A stretch of 31,389 nt of DNA from Bacillota bacterium (GTDB lineage: Bacteria > Bacillota > Clostridia > Christensenellales > Aristaeellaceae): assembly GCA_023459275.1 (NCBI GenBank), contig JAEWVC010000092.1:1-31389 (forward strand), read 5' to 3'. The notes below the pieces were generated by a model, which was given only the letters and a program-made list of their open reading frames with translations, was not told the DNA's origin and made no database searches. Position 1 is the stretch's first letter, and every line of letters begins with the position of its first letter. This document shows, piece by piece, positions 6,798 to 14,378 of the stretch. The position numbers and the translations under genes are program-made.

Positions 6798-7835
6798 ATG
6801 GGAAAAACCGTAGGACGCAACGTACTTGTCGGCCTGCTCCTGGTGGCTTTGCTGCTGCTGCCGCTTGGCGGAGCCATGGCTCAGGGCAAAACCGCGCTCA
6901 CCTTCGGAACGATGGACGCGGGCACATCCACCTATGCAGTGGGGGCGGCGCTGTCCGCTGTATGGAACAACCATCTGCCCATGTATACCGTCACCCAGCA
7001 GCCCATGCAGGTAACGGGGCCCGCCTTCCGCCTTTTGAAGCTTAACGAGCTTGACATGGCCATCACCACCGTGTGGGCCATCCACGGCGCCTACACGGCG
7101 GAGGAACCCTTCTGGACCACCTGGGAGTTAAGCGGCGTGGCCCCCATCCCTATTATGGAGATCTGCTCGGGCAGCGCCATCCGCTACGGCTTCTTCACCA
7201 CGGACCCAAATGTCAAGACCCTCAAGGACCTGGAAGGAAAGAACGTGTACATCACCCAGCCCGGTGCCGAGAGCGACATCCAGATCAAGGCCCTTCTGCA
7301 GGCCGCGGGCGCGGATTACAGCAAGATCCATGACGTCAGCTTCAGCACCATCGCGGAGGTGCAGCAGGGCCTGAAGGAAGGCCGCGCCATCGCCGTGTAC
7401 TGGACCGCCAGCCCCTGGATTCAGGATGTGGCCACCACCAAAGCGGTGTACACCATCGACATCCCCAATGAACAGGTGGACAAGCTCAACCAGCTGCTGC
7501 CCGGCTGGGGCTTTGTCACCTCCTCCATCGCGGAGGGCGAGTACGGCCTGAGCAGCGGCGGCAGCACCCTGGCTACCCCCTTCGGCATCTATGTCCGGGA
7601 AGGCCTCAGCGAGGACATCGTGTATGATCTCACCAAGACCATGTTCGAAAACCATGACGAAGCCGTTACCCTGAACCCGCAATATCTGGAAAATTGGAGC
7701 CTTGAGCGCGCGCTGATGTCCATCGGGGCGCCCATCCACCCCGGCGCCATCAAGTATTATAAGGAAGCCGGCGTCTGGACCGATGAGGTGGATGCCAGGA
7801 ACGAAGCGCTCAAACAGATGGCCCGCAAGCAGTAA
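6798..7835 (+). CDS. TAXI-family TRAP transporter solute-binding protein
   Basis: A 345-residue extracytoplasmic substrate-binding protein. A signal peptide spans about residues 1-28 (hydrophobic core VGLLLVALLLLPLGG, cleavage near AMA-Q). The mature protein follows the TAXI/NMT1-like pattern: LTFGTMDAGTSTYAVGAALS near the N-terminus, a VKTLKDLEGKNVYITQPGAE segment at about 136-155, and a GRAIAVYW segment near 196. It captures solute outside the cell and hands it to the fused permease encoded 99 bp downstream. The start at 6798 has AGGAGGAA 7 bases upstream. As first gene of the operon it carries its own promoter and probable operator. TAXI substrates are poorly known, so the ligand is open. 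Confidence 0.93.
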   Translation: MGKTVGRNVLVGLLLVALLLLPLGGAMAQGKTALTFGTMDAGTSTYAVGAALSAVWNNHLPMYTVTQQPMQVTGPAFRLLKLNELDMAITTVWAIHGAYTAEEPFWTTWELSGVAPIPIMEICSGSAIRYGFFTTDPNVKTLKDLEGKNVYITQPGAESDIQIKALLQAAGADYSKIHDVSFSTIAEVQQGLKEGRAIAVYWTASPWIQDVATTKAVYTIDIPNEQVDKLNQLLPGWGFVTSSIAEGEYGLSSGGSTLATPFGIYVREGLSEDIVYDLTKTMFENHDEAVTLNPQYLENWSLERALMSIGAPIHPGAIKYYKEAGVWTDEVDARNEALKQMARKQ

Positions 7836-7852
7836 TCTTTTCTGAATTAATT

Positions 7853-7919
7853 CCCGGCATGGCCTGTGTCCTAGGCGGGCCATGCCGGGGCCTCATCATC
7901 ACTGGCGGCGTCTGCCGCC
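7853..7919 (+). promoter_or_regulatory. intercistronic hairpins between binding protein and permease
   Basis: CCCGGCATGGCC (7853-7864) pairs perfectly with GGCCATGCCGGG (7878-7889) around a 13-nt loop and has no T-run. A second stem GGCGGC/GCCGCC (7904-7919) abuts the permease ribosome binding site at 7921. In binding-protein operons such stems commonly stabilise the upstream mRNA and lower expression of the permease, and that role is inferred here. Confidence 0.55.
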
Positions 7920-7934
7920 GAAGGGGGGCTCACG

Positions 7935-9872
7935 GTGCGGGAGCTAAAGGGCACTGCCAAGCGGCTTGTTGACCTGTACGCATTCCTTGTCATCTTTTAT
8001 CATTTCGTCAACGCATCCGGCCTGTTTTCCTGGCTGGGCATCACCATCGGCGGCATCCATCCTGCCATCAGCGTGGGGTTGATCCTGTCCCTTCTTTTTT
8101 TGTATTTCCCTTTCAGCAAAAAATCCCGGCAGACAGGCATCCCCTGGTATGACCTGATCCTGGCCCTGCTCTGCCTGGCGCCCACCTTCTATTACGCGCT
8201 GAACTACAAGCACGTGCTCTACAGCGCCCTGACGCCCAACAGCCTGGAGATCGCGCTGGGCGTGATGATGATCCTCCTTTGCATGGAGGCCGCACGCCGG
8301 GCCATCGGGTTTCCGCTGGTGATCTGTGGGGCTGTGTTTTTGGTCTATCCCCTGGTGGCCGGACAGCTTCCCGGCATCCTGTTCGCGGCCCAGGCCAAGT
8401 TCGGCCGCCTGATCGGCTCGGTCTATCTGGGTTCCCAGGGCTTTTTCGCCACAGGCGCCCAGGTGTTTTCCACCACCATCGTCACCTTTGTGATCTTTGG
8501 GCAGTTGATCAACATCAGCGGGGGCGGCGATTTTTATCTGAACCTGGCCCTTTCCTCCATGGGCGGCCGCTCCGGCGGGCCAGCCAAGGCCGCGGTGGTG
8601 GGCAGCGGATTGTTCGGCATGATTTCCGGCGTAGCGGTGGCCAATGTGATGACCACCGGCAGCATCACCATCCCCATGATGAAGCGCAAGGGCTATGTGC
8701 CGGAGTTTGCCGGGGCGGTGGAAACCGTATCCTCCACCGGCGGCGCGCTGATGCCCCCCGTCATGGGTGTCCTGGCTTTTATCATGGCCGATTATATGGG
8801 CGTGCCCTACTGGCAGATCGCCACGGCCGCCATCATCCCCGCCGTGCTTTATTACCTTTCCGTTTTCCTGCAGGTTTCCTTTTATTCCTCCCGGCACGGC
8901 CTGGGCGGCCTGCAAAAGGAGGAGGTGCCGGCCCTGGGCCCGGTGCTGAAAAAAGGCTGGCCCTTCATTCTGCCCATCTTCGTGATGGTGTACCTCTTCG
9001 CCGCCTTCGGCTGGGACGCCATGCGCGTAGGTTTCGCGGTGATCCTGGTAGTGATGGCCATCTTCTTTATTAGATCCTGCGTTTCCGAACGCCAGCGCAT
9101 CACGGTGCCCCTGAAGATGACTTACCAAGCCTTTGCCCATTCCGGCCGGTCCATGGCCTCCATCATGCCTGCCGCCTGCCTGGCGGGCATCATCATGGCC
9201 TCGGTGAATATGACAGCCATCGGCCTGCGCCTCTCCTCCGGGATCCTGACGCTGGCCGGGGGCAGCCTGTTCGTGCTGCTTGTGCTGTGCGGCCTGTGCT
9301 GCCTGCTGATGGGCATGGCCGTGGACCTGATCGTGATCTACATCATCATGGCGGTGATGATCGCCCCCGCCCTGACCGCCATGGGTGTGGTGCCCCTGGC
9401 GGCAAACCTATTCATCCTGTATTACACCGTGGTGGGCCTGATCACCCCGCCCGTCTGCGTAGCCACCTATGCCGCCTCCTCCATCGCGGAGAGCAAGCCC
9501 TTCCGCACCGGCTTCAATGCCATGCGCCTGGGGTTTGTGGCCCTGGCCATCCCTTTCGTGTTCTGCTACAAGCCGGAACTGCTGATGCAAAGCGGCAGCA
9601 TGCTTGACACAGCGGTTACCACCTTCTTCACCGCGGCGGCCGTCATCGCTATCTCCGGCGCGTTTGAAAAATATTTCTTCCGGTTCGAGCTGAAAATTGC
9701 CGAAATGGTGATCCTTGGCGTTTCCGGCGCAATGATGCTGCTCAAGCCTTTAGCGTATAATGTGGCGGGATTTGCGGTGTTCGCGGCTTACATGATGTTC
9801 CGGGTCATCGGGAACAGGCTGGCGGGCAAACCGGGCAAGCGGTGCGAAACGCCCCCGCTTGGAAGGGAATAG
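7935..9872 (+). CDS. TRAP transporter permease, 4TM/12TM fusion (TAXI type)
   Basis: A 645-residue polytopic membrane protein combining the small DctQ-like and large DctM-like subunits, the usual layout and length for TAXI systems. The diagnostic large-subunit segment is at about 214-290: GRSGGPAKAAVVGSGLFG, TTGSITIPMMKRKG and STGGALMPPVMGVLAF. Hydrophobic helices cover most of the chain, and the C-terminal tail is basic. It uses the ion gradient to import solute delivered by the 6798-7835 product. The start is GTG 7935 with AAGGGGGG 6 bases upstream. Its stop is only 3 bp before the next gene, so operon membership is clear. Confidence 0.94.
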   Translation: MRELKGTAKRLVDLYAFLVIFYHFVNASGLFSWLGITIGGIHPAISVGLILSLLFLYFPFSKKSRQTGIPWYDLILALLCLAPTFYYALNYKHVLYSALTPNSLEIALGVMMILLCMEAARRAIGFPLVICGAVFLVYPLVAGQLPGILFAAQAKFGRLIGSVYLGSQGFFATGAQVFSTTIVTFVIFGQLINISGGGDFYLNLALSSMGGRSGGPAKAAVVGSGLFGMISGVAVANVMTTGSITIPMMKRKGYVPEFAGAVETVSSTGGALMPPVMGVLAFIMADYMGVPYWQIATAAIIPAVLYYLSVFLQVSFYSSRHGLGGLQKEEVPALGPVLKKGWPFILPIFVMVYLFAAFGWDAMRVGFAVILVVMAIFFIRSCVSERQRITVPLKMTYQAFAHSGRSMASIMPAACLAGIIMASVNMTAIGLRLSSGILTLAGGSLFVLLVLCGLCCLLMGMAVDLIVIYIIMAVMIAPALTAMGVVPLAANLFILYYTVVGLITPPVCVATYAASSIAESKPFRTGFNAMRLGFVALAIPFVFCYKPELLMQSGSMLDTAVTTFFTAAAVIAISGAFEKYFFRFELKIAEMVILGVSGAMMLLKPLAYNVAGFAVFAAYMMFRVIGNRLAGKPGKRCETPPLGRE

Positions 9873-9875
9873 CAT

Positions 9876-10901
9876 ATGGAACGTTTAATGGTCGTCTGCG
9901 ACGGCACCGACGCAAGCAAACTGCTTTACGAACTGCTTTCAAAGCATATCGCCCGGGAGGGGCTTGACGCGCAGATCGAACGGTTCGACATCAAACGGGA
10001 TTCGGAATCCGGGCTGTCAAGGGGCTCAGGCATCAGTGAGTTCCGGGGCAGCATCGCCCACCTCTGCGAAAACGTGGGCGGCGTTACCATGCTGCTTATC
10101 CATCTGGCCCCCGTTTCCAGGGAAGTATTGGAGGCGGCCCCGCGGTTGAAATTCATCGGGTCCGAGCGCAGCTCGCTGCCCAATGTGGATGTAAAGGCCG
10201 CCCTCAGCCGGGGCGTGCGCATCAGCTATTCCGCCGGACGCAACATACGCACCGTGGCGGAATTCACCGTCGGCCTGATCCTTGACGTGACAAGATGCAT
10301 ATCGGCCGCCAGCAGTATGGTCAAAAGCGGCGGCTGGGACAGAAACCTGAACCGCAAGCCCTATACCGGCGTGGAGATGGAAGGCCGGAAAATCGGCCTA
10401 GTAGGCTTCGGCGGCATTGGCCGGCAGGTGGCCGCACTGCTCAAGTGCTTTGGATCGGATGTCTGTTTCTATGATCCCCAGGTTACAGGCGGCAGCCCGG
10501 ATGCCCGTCAAGTCTCTCTGGAGGAGTTGCTCACCGGCTGCGATGTGGTCAGCATCCACGCCAGGGATGAAAGCGGCCGCTGCCTGCTGGGCGCCCGGGA
10601 GCTTCACATGGTCAAGCCCGGCGCGTACCTTGTCAACACCGCCCGGGGCTATCTGGTGGACGAAAGCGCCCTGGTCAGGGAGCTTCAATCCGGGCGCATC
10701 CGCGGCGCGGCGCTGGACGTTTTTGAGCAGGAGCCGCTTTCCCCCGATTCCCCCCTCCTTTCCATGCCCCAGGTGGTGCTCTGCCCGCACATCGGCGGTC
10801 TGTCCGAGGACATGAGCCCGCGCTCCGCCCGGTTCGTTCTGGAGGATGCTATACACTTCCTCAAGGGCGAGCCCCTTGCCCACGAATATTTATCAGAATG
10901 A
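9876..10901 (+). CDS. D-isomer-specific 2-hydroxyacid dehydrogenase
   Basis: A 341-residue NAD(P)-dependent dehydrogenase of the phosphoglycerate/lactate dehydrogenase superfamily. The Rossmann nucleotide-binding motif GFGGIG is at about 177-182 and the acidic residue after the second strand is in FYDPQ (D200). The catalytic triad is complete: R257 in NTARG, E286 in DVFEQEP and H305 in PHIGG. It interconverts a 2-hydroxy acid and a 2-oxo acid. ATG 9876 lies 3 bp after the permease stop, with GGAAGGG inside the end of that gene. In this operon it probably processes an imported hydroxy or sugar acid, or a product of aldol cleavage. The precise substrate is unknown. Confidence 0.92.
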   Translation: MERLMVVCDGTDASKLLYELLSKHIAREGLDAQIERFDIKRDSESGLSRGSGISEFRGSIAHLCENVGGVTMLLIHLAPVSREVLEAAPRLKFIGSERSSLPNVDVKAALSRGVRISYSAGRNIRTVAEFTVGLILDVTRCISAASSMVKSGGWDRNLNRKPYTGVEMEGRKIGLVGFGGIGRQVAALLKCFGSDVCFYDPQVTGGSPDARQVSLEELLTGCDVVSIHARDESGRCLLGARELHMVKPGAYLVNTARGYLVDESALVRELQSGRIRGAALDVFEQEPLSPDSPLLSMPQVVLCPHIGGLSEDMSPRSARFVLEDAIHFLKGEPLAHEYLSE

Positions 10902-10945
10902 AAAAGCCCGGCCCATAAGCATTTTACGGATTCGGGGGAGAAAAG

Positions 10946-12469
10946 ATGGACAAACCCCTGGCACTGGTACTGGATGTGGGCACCACGGCGCTTAAGGCGT
11001 CCCTGGTGAGCCCGGAAGGCGTGTTCGCGGCCTCCCGGGCATGTCCCTGGGGGTATGAAACGGTCCCAGGTGTGCCGGGCGGTCTTTCTTTCCGGCCCGA
11101 AACGCTGCTTGACCACTTTTATGCCCTGACAGCAGCGCTGTTTGAGGCGGATGGCACCTATCCCAAAAGAATCGCCGCCGTCATCGTCTCCGCACAGCGG
11201 CTGGGCTTTGTGCTGCTGGACCGGTCGGAAAAACCGCTGTGCGGCATTCCCAACATCGACCGCCGGGCCGCCCGGGAGGCCGCGGCTTTTCAGGGCAGCC
11301 GGTGGGAGGCGTACTATCCCGTCACAGGCCGCTGGCCGGGGCCCCAGCACCTGATCTCCCGTCTGCGCTGGTGGCGTGAAAACACGCCGGAAGTCCTTCA
11401 AAATACCGGCCATATCCTGTCCGTTTCCGACTGGCTGGCCTATGCCCTATGCGGTATCCTGGCCTCCGATCCCACCACCGCCTGCGAAAGCTGCCTTCTG
11501 GATATCCAAACCCTTTCCTGGTCCACAGAGCTCCTTTCCCAAGAATCGCTGCCTCAAAGCTTGTTCTGCCGGCTGCTTCCGCCGGGCACCCGGATAGGCA
11601 CAGCCCATGGCTCCGCGGCGCAGGCCCTGGGGCTTGCGCCGGGCACCCCGGTGGTGCTGGGCGCGGGCGATACCCAGCTTGGCGTGCTGGGGGCGGGCTG
11701 CCTTCTTTCGGGGGACTGCGCCGTGGTGGCGGGCTCCTCCGCGCCGGTGAACATTGTTATGGACGCGCCCAGGGTGGACCCGCATTTCCGCACGGTGACC
11801 AATCCCTTTTTGATGCCCGGTGCTTATGTAATGGAAGCCAACGCAATGCTCACGGGGGTCTCCTTCACCTTTGTCAAGAATCTTCTCTTTGGCGATGCCC
11901 CGGAGGGCTATGCGGCGCTGGAGGAACTGGCCAGGGGCTACCTTCAGCAAACCGAAAGTTTGAGCGGCTTTGTCACCGTGGCGGGGGCCAGCACCGCCGA
12001 CACCCGCCGGGGGAACCTGTACCAAAGCGGCGTCATCGCCTTCCCCGTTAATGAGTTGAATACCGGCATGCTTACCAGGGGCGCTTTCGCTTTTTCTGCC
12101 TTCGAAGCCGCGGCCTATGCCATCCTGCGCAACCTGGAGATCATCGGCGAAGCGGGGGGCGGCGCGCCGGAGAGGCTGGTCCTGGGCGGCGGGGAGACCC
12201 GCATGTCCCTGTGGATAGAACTGATGCGCGTCATATCCCAGGTGCCCATGTTCAGGGCCGGCGCCCCGGACATGACCTCCCTGGGCGCGGCGGCCCTTGC
12301 CTTTGCCGCCGTTTCGGTTCATCCCTCCCTGAAGGACGCCGTAGGGGCCATGGTGCACGGGCGGGTAGTGGATGATCCCGCCTGGCTCAGGGCCCGGCCC
12401 TTTTCCGGCGCGTTCCTTCAGCGCAAGTATGCCTGGGCCGCGGCCTTTTCAAAATATCGAATCCGTTAA
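10946..12469 (+). CDS. FGGY-family carbohydrate kinase
   Basis: A 507-residue ATP-dependent sugar kinase of the xylulokinase/gluconokinase superfamily. The N-terminal phosphate motif is LDVGTTALKA (about 9-18). The catalytic aspartate lies in GAGDTQLG (about 239-246). The C-terminal ATP-domain signature LGGGETRMSLW is near 412, followed by TSLGAAALA. The start at 10946 has GGGGGAG 6 bases upstream, and the 44-bp gap behind the dehydrogenase holds no terminator. Its partners, a class II aldolase and an SDR downstream, match pathways in which a ketose or oxidised sugar acid is phosphorylated before cleavage. Subfamily assignment (xylulose, fuculose, acid-sugar or autoinducer kinases) would need a tree. 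Confidence 0.92.
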   Translation: MDKPLALVLDVGTTALKASLVSPEGVFAASRACPWGYETVPGVPGGLSFRPETLLDHFYALTAALFEADGTYPKRIAAVIVSAQRLGFVLLDRSEKPLCGIPNIDRRAAREAAAFQGSRWEAYYPVTGRWPGPQHLISRLRWWRENTPEVLQNTGHILSVSDWLAYALCGILASDPTTACESCLLDIQTLSWSTELLSQESLPQSLFCRLLPPGTRIGTAHGSAAQALGLAPGTPVVLGAGDTQLGVLGAGCLLSGDCAVVAGSSAPVNIVMDAPRVDPHFRTVTNPFLMPGAYVMEANAMLTGVSFTFVKNLLFGDAPEGYAALEELARGYLQQTESLSGFVTVAGASTADTRRGNLYQSGVIAFPVNELNTGMLTRGAFAFSAFEAAAYAILRNLEIIGEAGGGAPERLVLGGGETRMSLWIELMRVISQVPMFRAGAPDMTSLGAAALAFAAVSVHPSLKDAVGAMVHGRVVDDPAWLRARPFSGAFLQRKYAWAAAFSKYRIR

Positions 12470-12484
12470 TGTTAAAAGAAAGCG

Positions 12485-13162
12485 GTGAACCGTATGGAAA
12501 CGGATCGCACATATGTACAGCGGTTGCAGGAGATCGGGCGGGAACTTGCGGACAGGCATCTGGTAGCCGGTGCCGCCGGAAACATCAGCATCCGTTCGGA
12601 AACCGGGGAGCTGTACGTCTCCGCCAGGGGCAGCCGGCTTGGCGCGCTTCGGGAGGAGGACGTGGTCAGGTTGTCGGCGGACGGAACTTGGGCACCGGGC
12701 CGGGAGCCCACTTCGGAATACCTGATCCACACCCTGACGCACCAGGCATTCCCCGACGTGCGGGTGGTGCTGCACACCCATTCCGCTTTTGCCACCGCAG
12801 CGGCGGTGATCGGCGAAGACATCCCCCCCATTGTGGATGAAATGACCATTCTCATCGGCGGCGGCCTTCAGGTGGCGCCCTACGCCCCGCCGGGCAGCGG
12901 GGAGCTGGCGCAAAACGCCGTGGCCGCCATGGGCGACCGCAAGGCCGTGCTGCTTTCCAACCACGGCGCCGTCATCGCAGGCGTCAGCCCGGAGGACGCT
13001 TTGAAAATCGCGGAGCTTGCGGAGCATGTGGCGCAAATTTACCTGCTGGCCAAAACCGCCGGCAAGGTTCGCGCCATTCCCGATGCGGCGTATGAAAAGC
13101 AGCGGGCGATGTATCTGAAAAAGAGAGGAGTCCTGCCTCATGGACAGGCTGACAAGCCTTGA
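12485..13162 (+). CDS. class II aldolase/adducin-family sugar-phosphate aldolase
   Basis: A 225-residue zinc-dependent aldolase of the L-fuculose-phosphate aldolase (FucA/AraD) fold. The proposed metal and catalytic residues are present: E78 in PTSEYLIH, H97 and H99 in LHTHS, and H160 in LSNHGAV. It should split a phosphorylated ketose or sugar acid into a triose phosphate (such as DHAP) and a small aldehyde. GTG 12485 and ATG 12494 are both possible starts, because neither has a strong ribosome binding site. The preceding kinase stops 15 bp upstream and the following SDR gene overlaps by 23 bp, so all three are coupled. Confidence 0.9.
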   Translation: MNRMETDRTYVQRLQEIGRELADRHLVAGAAGNISIRSETGELYVSARGSRLGALREEDVVRLSADGTWAPGREPTSEYLIHTLTHQAFPDVRVVLHTHSAFATAAAVIGEDIPPIVDEMTILIGGGLQVAPYAPPGSGELAQNAVAAMGDRKAVLLSNHGAVIAGVSPEDALKIAELAEHVAQIYLLAKTAGKVRAIPDAAYEKQRAMYLKKRGVLPHGQADKP

Positions 13163-13889
13163 GGGCAAGGTGGCCCTGGTGACCGGAGGAGCCAGGGGGA
13201 TCGGCAGCGCCGCCGCCGTGATGCTGGCGGAGCACGGTGCCGATATCGTGGTGGCGGACCTTCAGGAAACGGAAGACGCCCGTGCCACCATGAAAAAAAT
13301 AGAAGATACCGGAAGACGGGGGCTGTTCCTCACCGCGGACGTGTCCGGTTCCGCCTCTGTGGCGGCTATGTACCAGGCGGCCAGGGAGCATTTTGGCAAA
13401 GTGGATATTCTGGTCAACAACGCCGGCATCGCCAGAAGCAATACCATGGCCGACATTTCCCAAGAGGACTGGGACGCCGTAATCGACGTCAATTTGAAGG
13501 GCGTTTTCAACACCTGCAAGCTCATCGCCCCCGATATGATGGACAGGGGCTGGGGCCGGATCATCAACATTTCCTCCATCGCGGGCCGGCGGGGCAGCCT
13601 CTTCGGGGATGTCCATTACTCCTCCGCCAAGGCGGGGGTGATCGGCTTCACCAAGTGCCTGGCCCGGATCTGCGGCCCCGGCAGCGTCACCGTCAACGCC
13701 ATTGCGCCGGGCATCGTCAAAACGCAGATCCTAAGCCAGGAGCACGAGGCCGTCTCCCAATCCATGATCCCTTTGGGCCGCACGGCCGTCCCGGAGGAAA
13801 TCGCCTCCGTGATCCTGTTCTTCGCCTGCGGGATGTCCGATTATGTCACCGGCACCGTGCTGGATGTCAACGGCGGCAGCTATATGTAA
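13140..13889 (+). CDS. short-chain dehydrogenase/reductase (FabG-like)
   Basis: A 249-residue classical SDR. The cofactor motif TGGARGIG is at 15-22, NNAG at about 93-96, the catalytic Ser in NISSIAG (about 145) and Y160-x3-K164 in HYSSAK. Residue D40 at the end of the second strand (VVADLQ) favours NAD(H) over NADP(H). The start at 13140 has AGAGGAG upstream and overlaps the aldolase by 23 bp. It is most likely the alcohol or polyol dehydrogenase that makes the keto substrate for the kinase and aldolase. A role in fatty-acid synthesis is improbable in this context. Confidence 0.92.
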   Translation: MDRLTSLEGKVALVTGGARGIGSAAAVMLAEHGADIVVADLQETEDARATMKKIEDTGRRGLFLTADVSGSASVAAMYQAAREHFGKVDILVNNAGIARSNTMADISQEDWDAVIDVNLKGVFNTCKLIAPDMMDRGWGRIINISSIAGRRGSLFGDVHYSSAKAGVIGFTKCLARICGPGSVTVNAIAPGIVKTQILSQEHEAVSQSMIPLGRTAVPEEIASVILFFACGMSDYVTGTVLDVNGGSYM

Positions 13890-13933
13890 CAGGGGGAGGC
13901 TGCCGCAACAGCCCCACGATCATTCCTGGAGGC

Positions 13934-14147
13934 GGCACCCGAAGGTTCCCAAAGGCTCCTCCGCTTAGCCGCCGCCCGTGGCGGCAATCGGCCACGCGGA
14001 GGAGGCTTGCGAAAAGAGCGGTGCGAGCGGCGCTTCTACCTGGCCCCGCCTGTGCCGGAAAAGGGCCAGGCGGAAGCGGGAAGCGAAAAGGAGGGCCGGG
14101 CCGGCTATTGAGCTTCCGGGATGTGAGCAATGCGACAATTGAGCAAG
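13934..14147 (+). repeat. degenerate dispersed repeat, family A (two eroded copies)
   Basis: The stretch between the SDR stop and the next terminator holds no credible gene. It contains GCCGCC-CGT-GGCGGC (13971-13985), then GGAGGAGGCTTGCGAAA and GTGCGAGCGGC. A second eroded segment runs from CGCCTGTGCCGGAAA (about 14046) to CTATTGAGC, and ACAATTGAGCAAG follows at about 14134. The same order of motifs recurs at 23324-23790 and, inverted, at 31014-31100. Confidence 0.65.
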
Positions 14148-14265
14148 CCGGACCGGCCGGAAAGCCCTTGGGCCGCGTCCGCAGGCGCGAAATTCTTCTC
14201 GTTGAATAACAATATGCAGAATATGCGCATGCCGCGGCAGCCCCGTGGAAAAGCAGCGCAGCCAG

Positions 14266-14289
14266 GCCCGCCCCGACCGGCGGGCTTTT
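14266..14289 (+). terminator. intrinsic terminator of the catabolic operon
   Basis: GCCCGCC (14266-14272) pairs with GGCGGGC (14279-14285) around CCGACC, followed by TTTTCT. It ends rightward transcription from the operon before the next promoter, which begins 4 bp later. Confidence 0.8.
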
Positions 14290-14292
14290 CTA

Positions 14293-14321
14293 TTGACAGC
14301 TTCTTTCAGGAAAGGTATGAT
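14293..14321 (+). promoter_or_regulatory. sigma-A promoter of the GDPD-maturase operon
   Basis: Perfect TTGACA (14293-14298), 17-bp spacer, TATGAT (14316-14321). Initiation near 14328 gives a leader of about 50 nt before the start at 14379. Confidence 0.8.
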
Positions 14322-14378
14322 CAAAAGCGCCAAGCTTTATTTTATGTAGAAACCGGCATGGGAGGAAAGGCGTATTTT

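Noticed and set aside
7944..9140. Long minus-strand frame opposite the TRAP permease
   Set aside because: His/Gln/Asp-rich shadow of a hydrophobic membrane protein, with no plausible domain.
14130..14378. N-terminal extension of the GDPD protein
   Set aside because: The extension covers a terminator, a strong promoter and repeat sequence, and the signal peptide starts at 14379.
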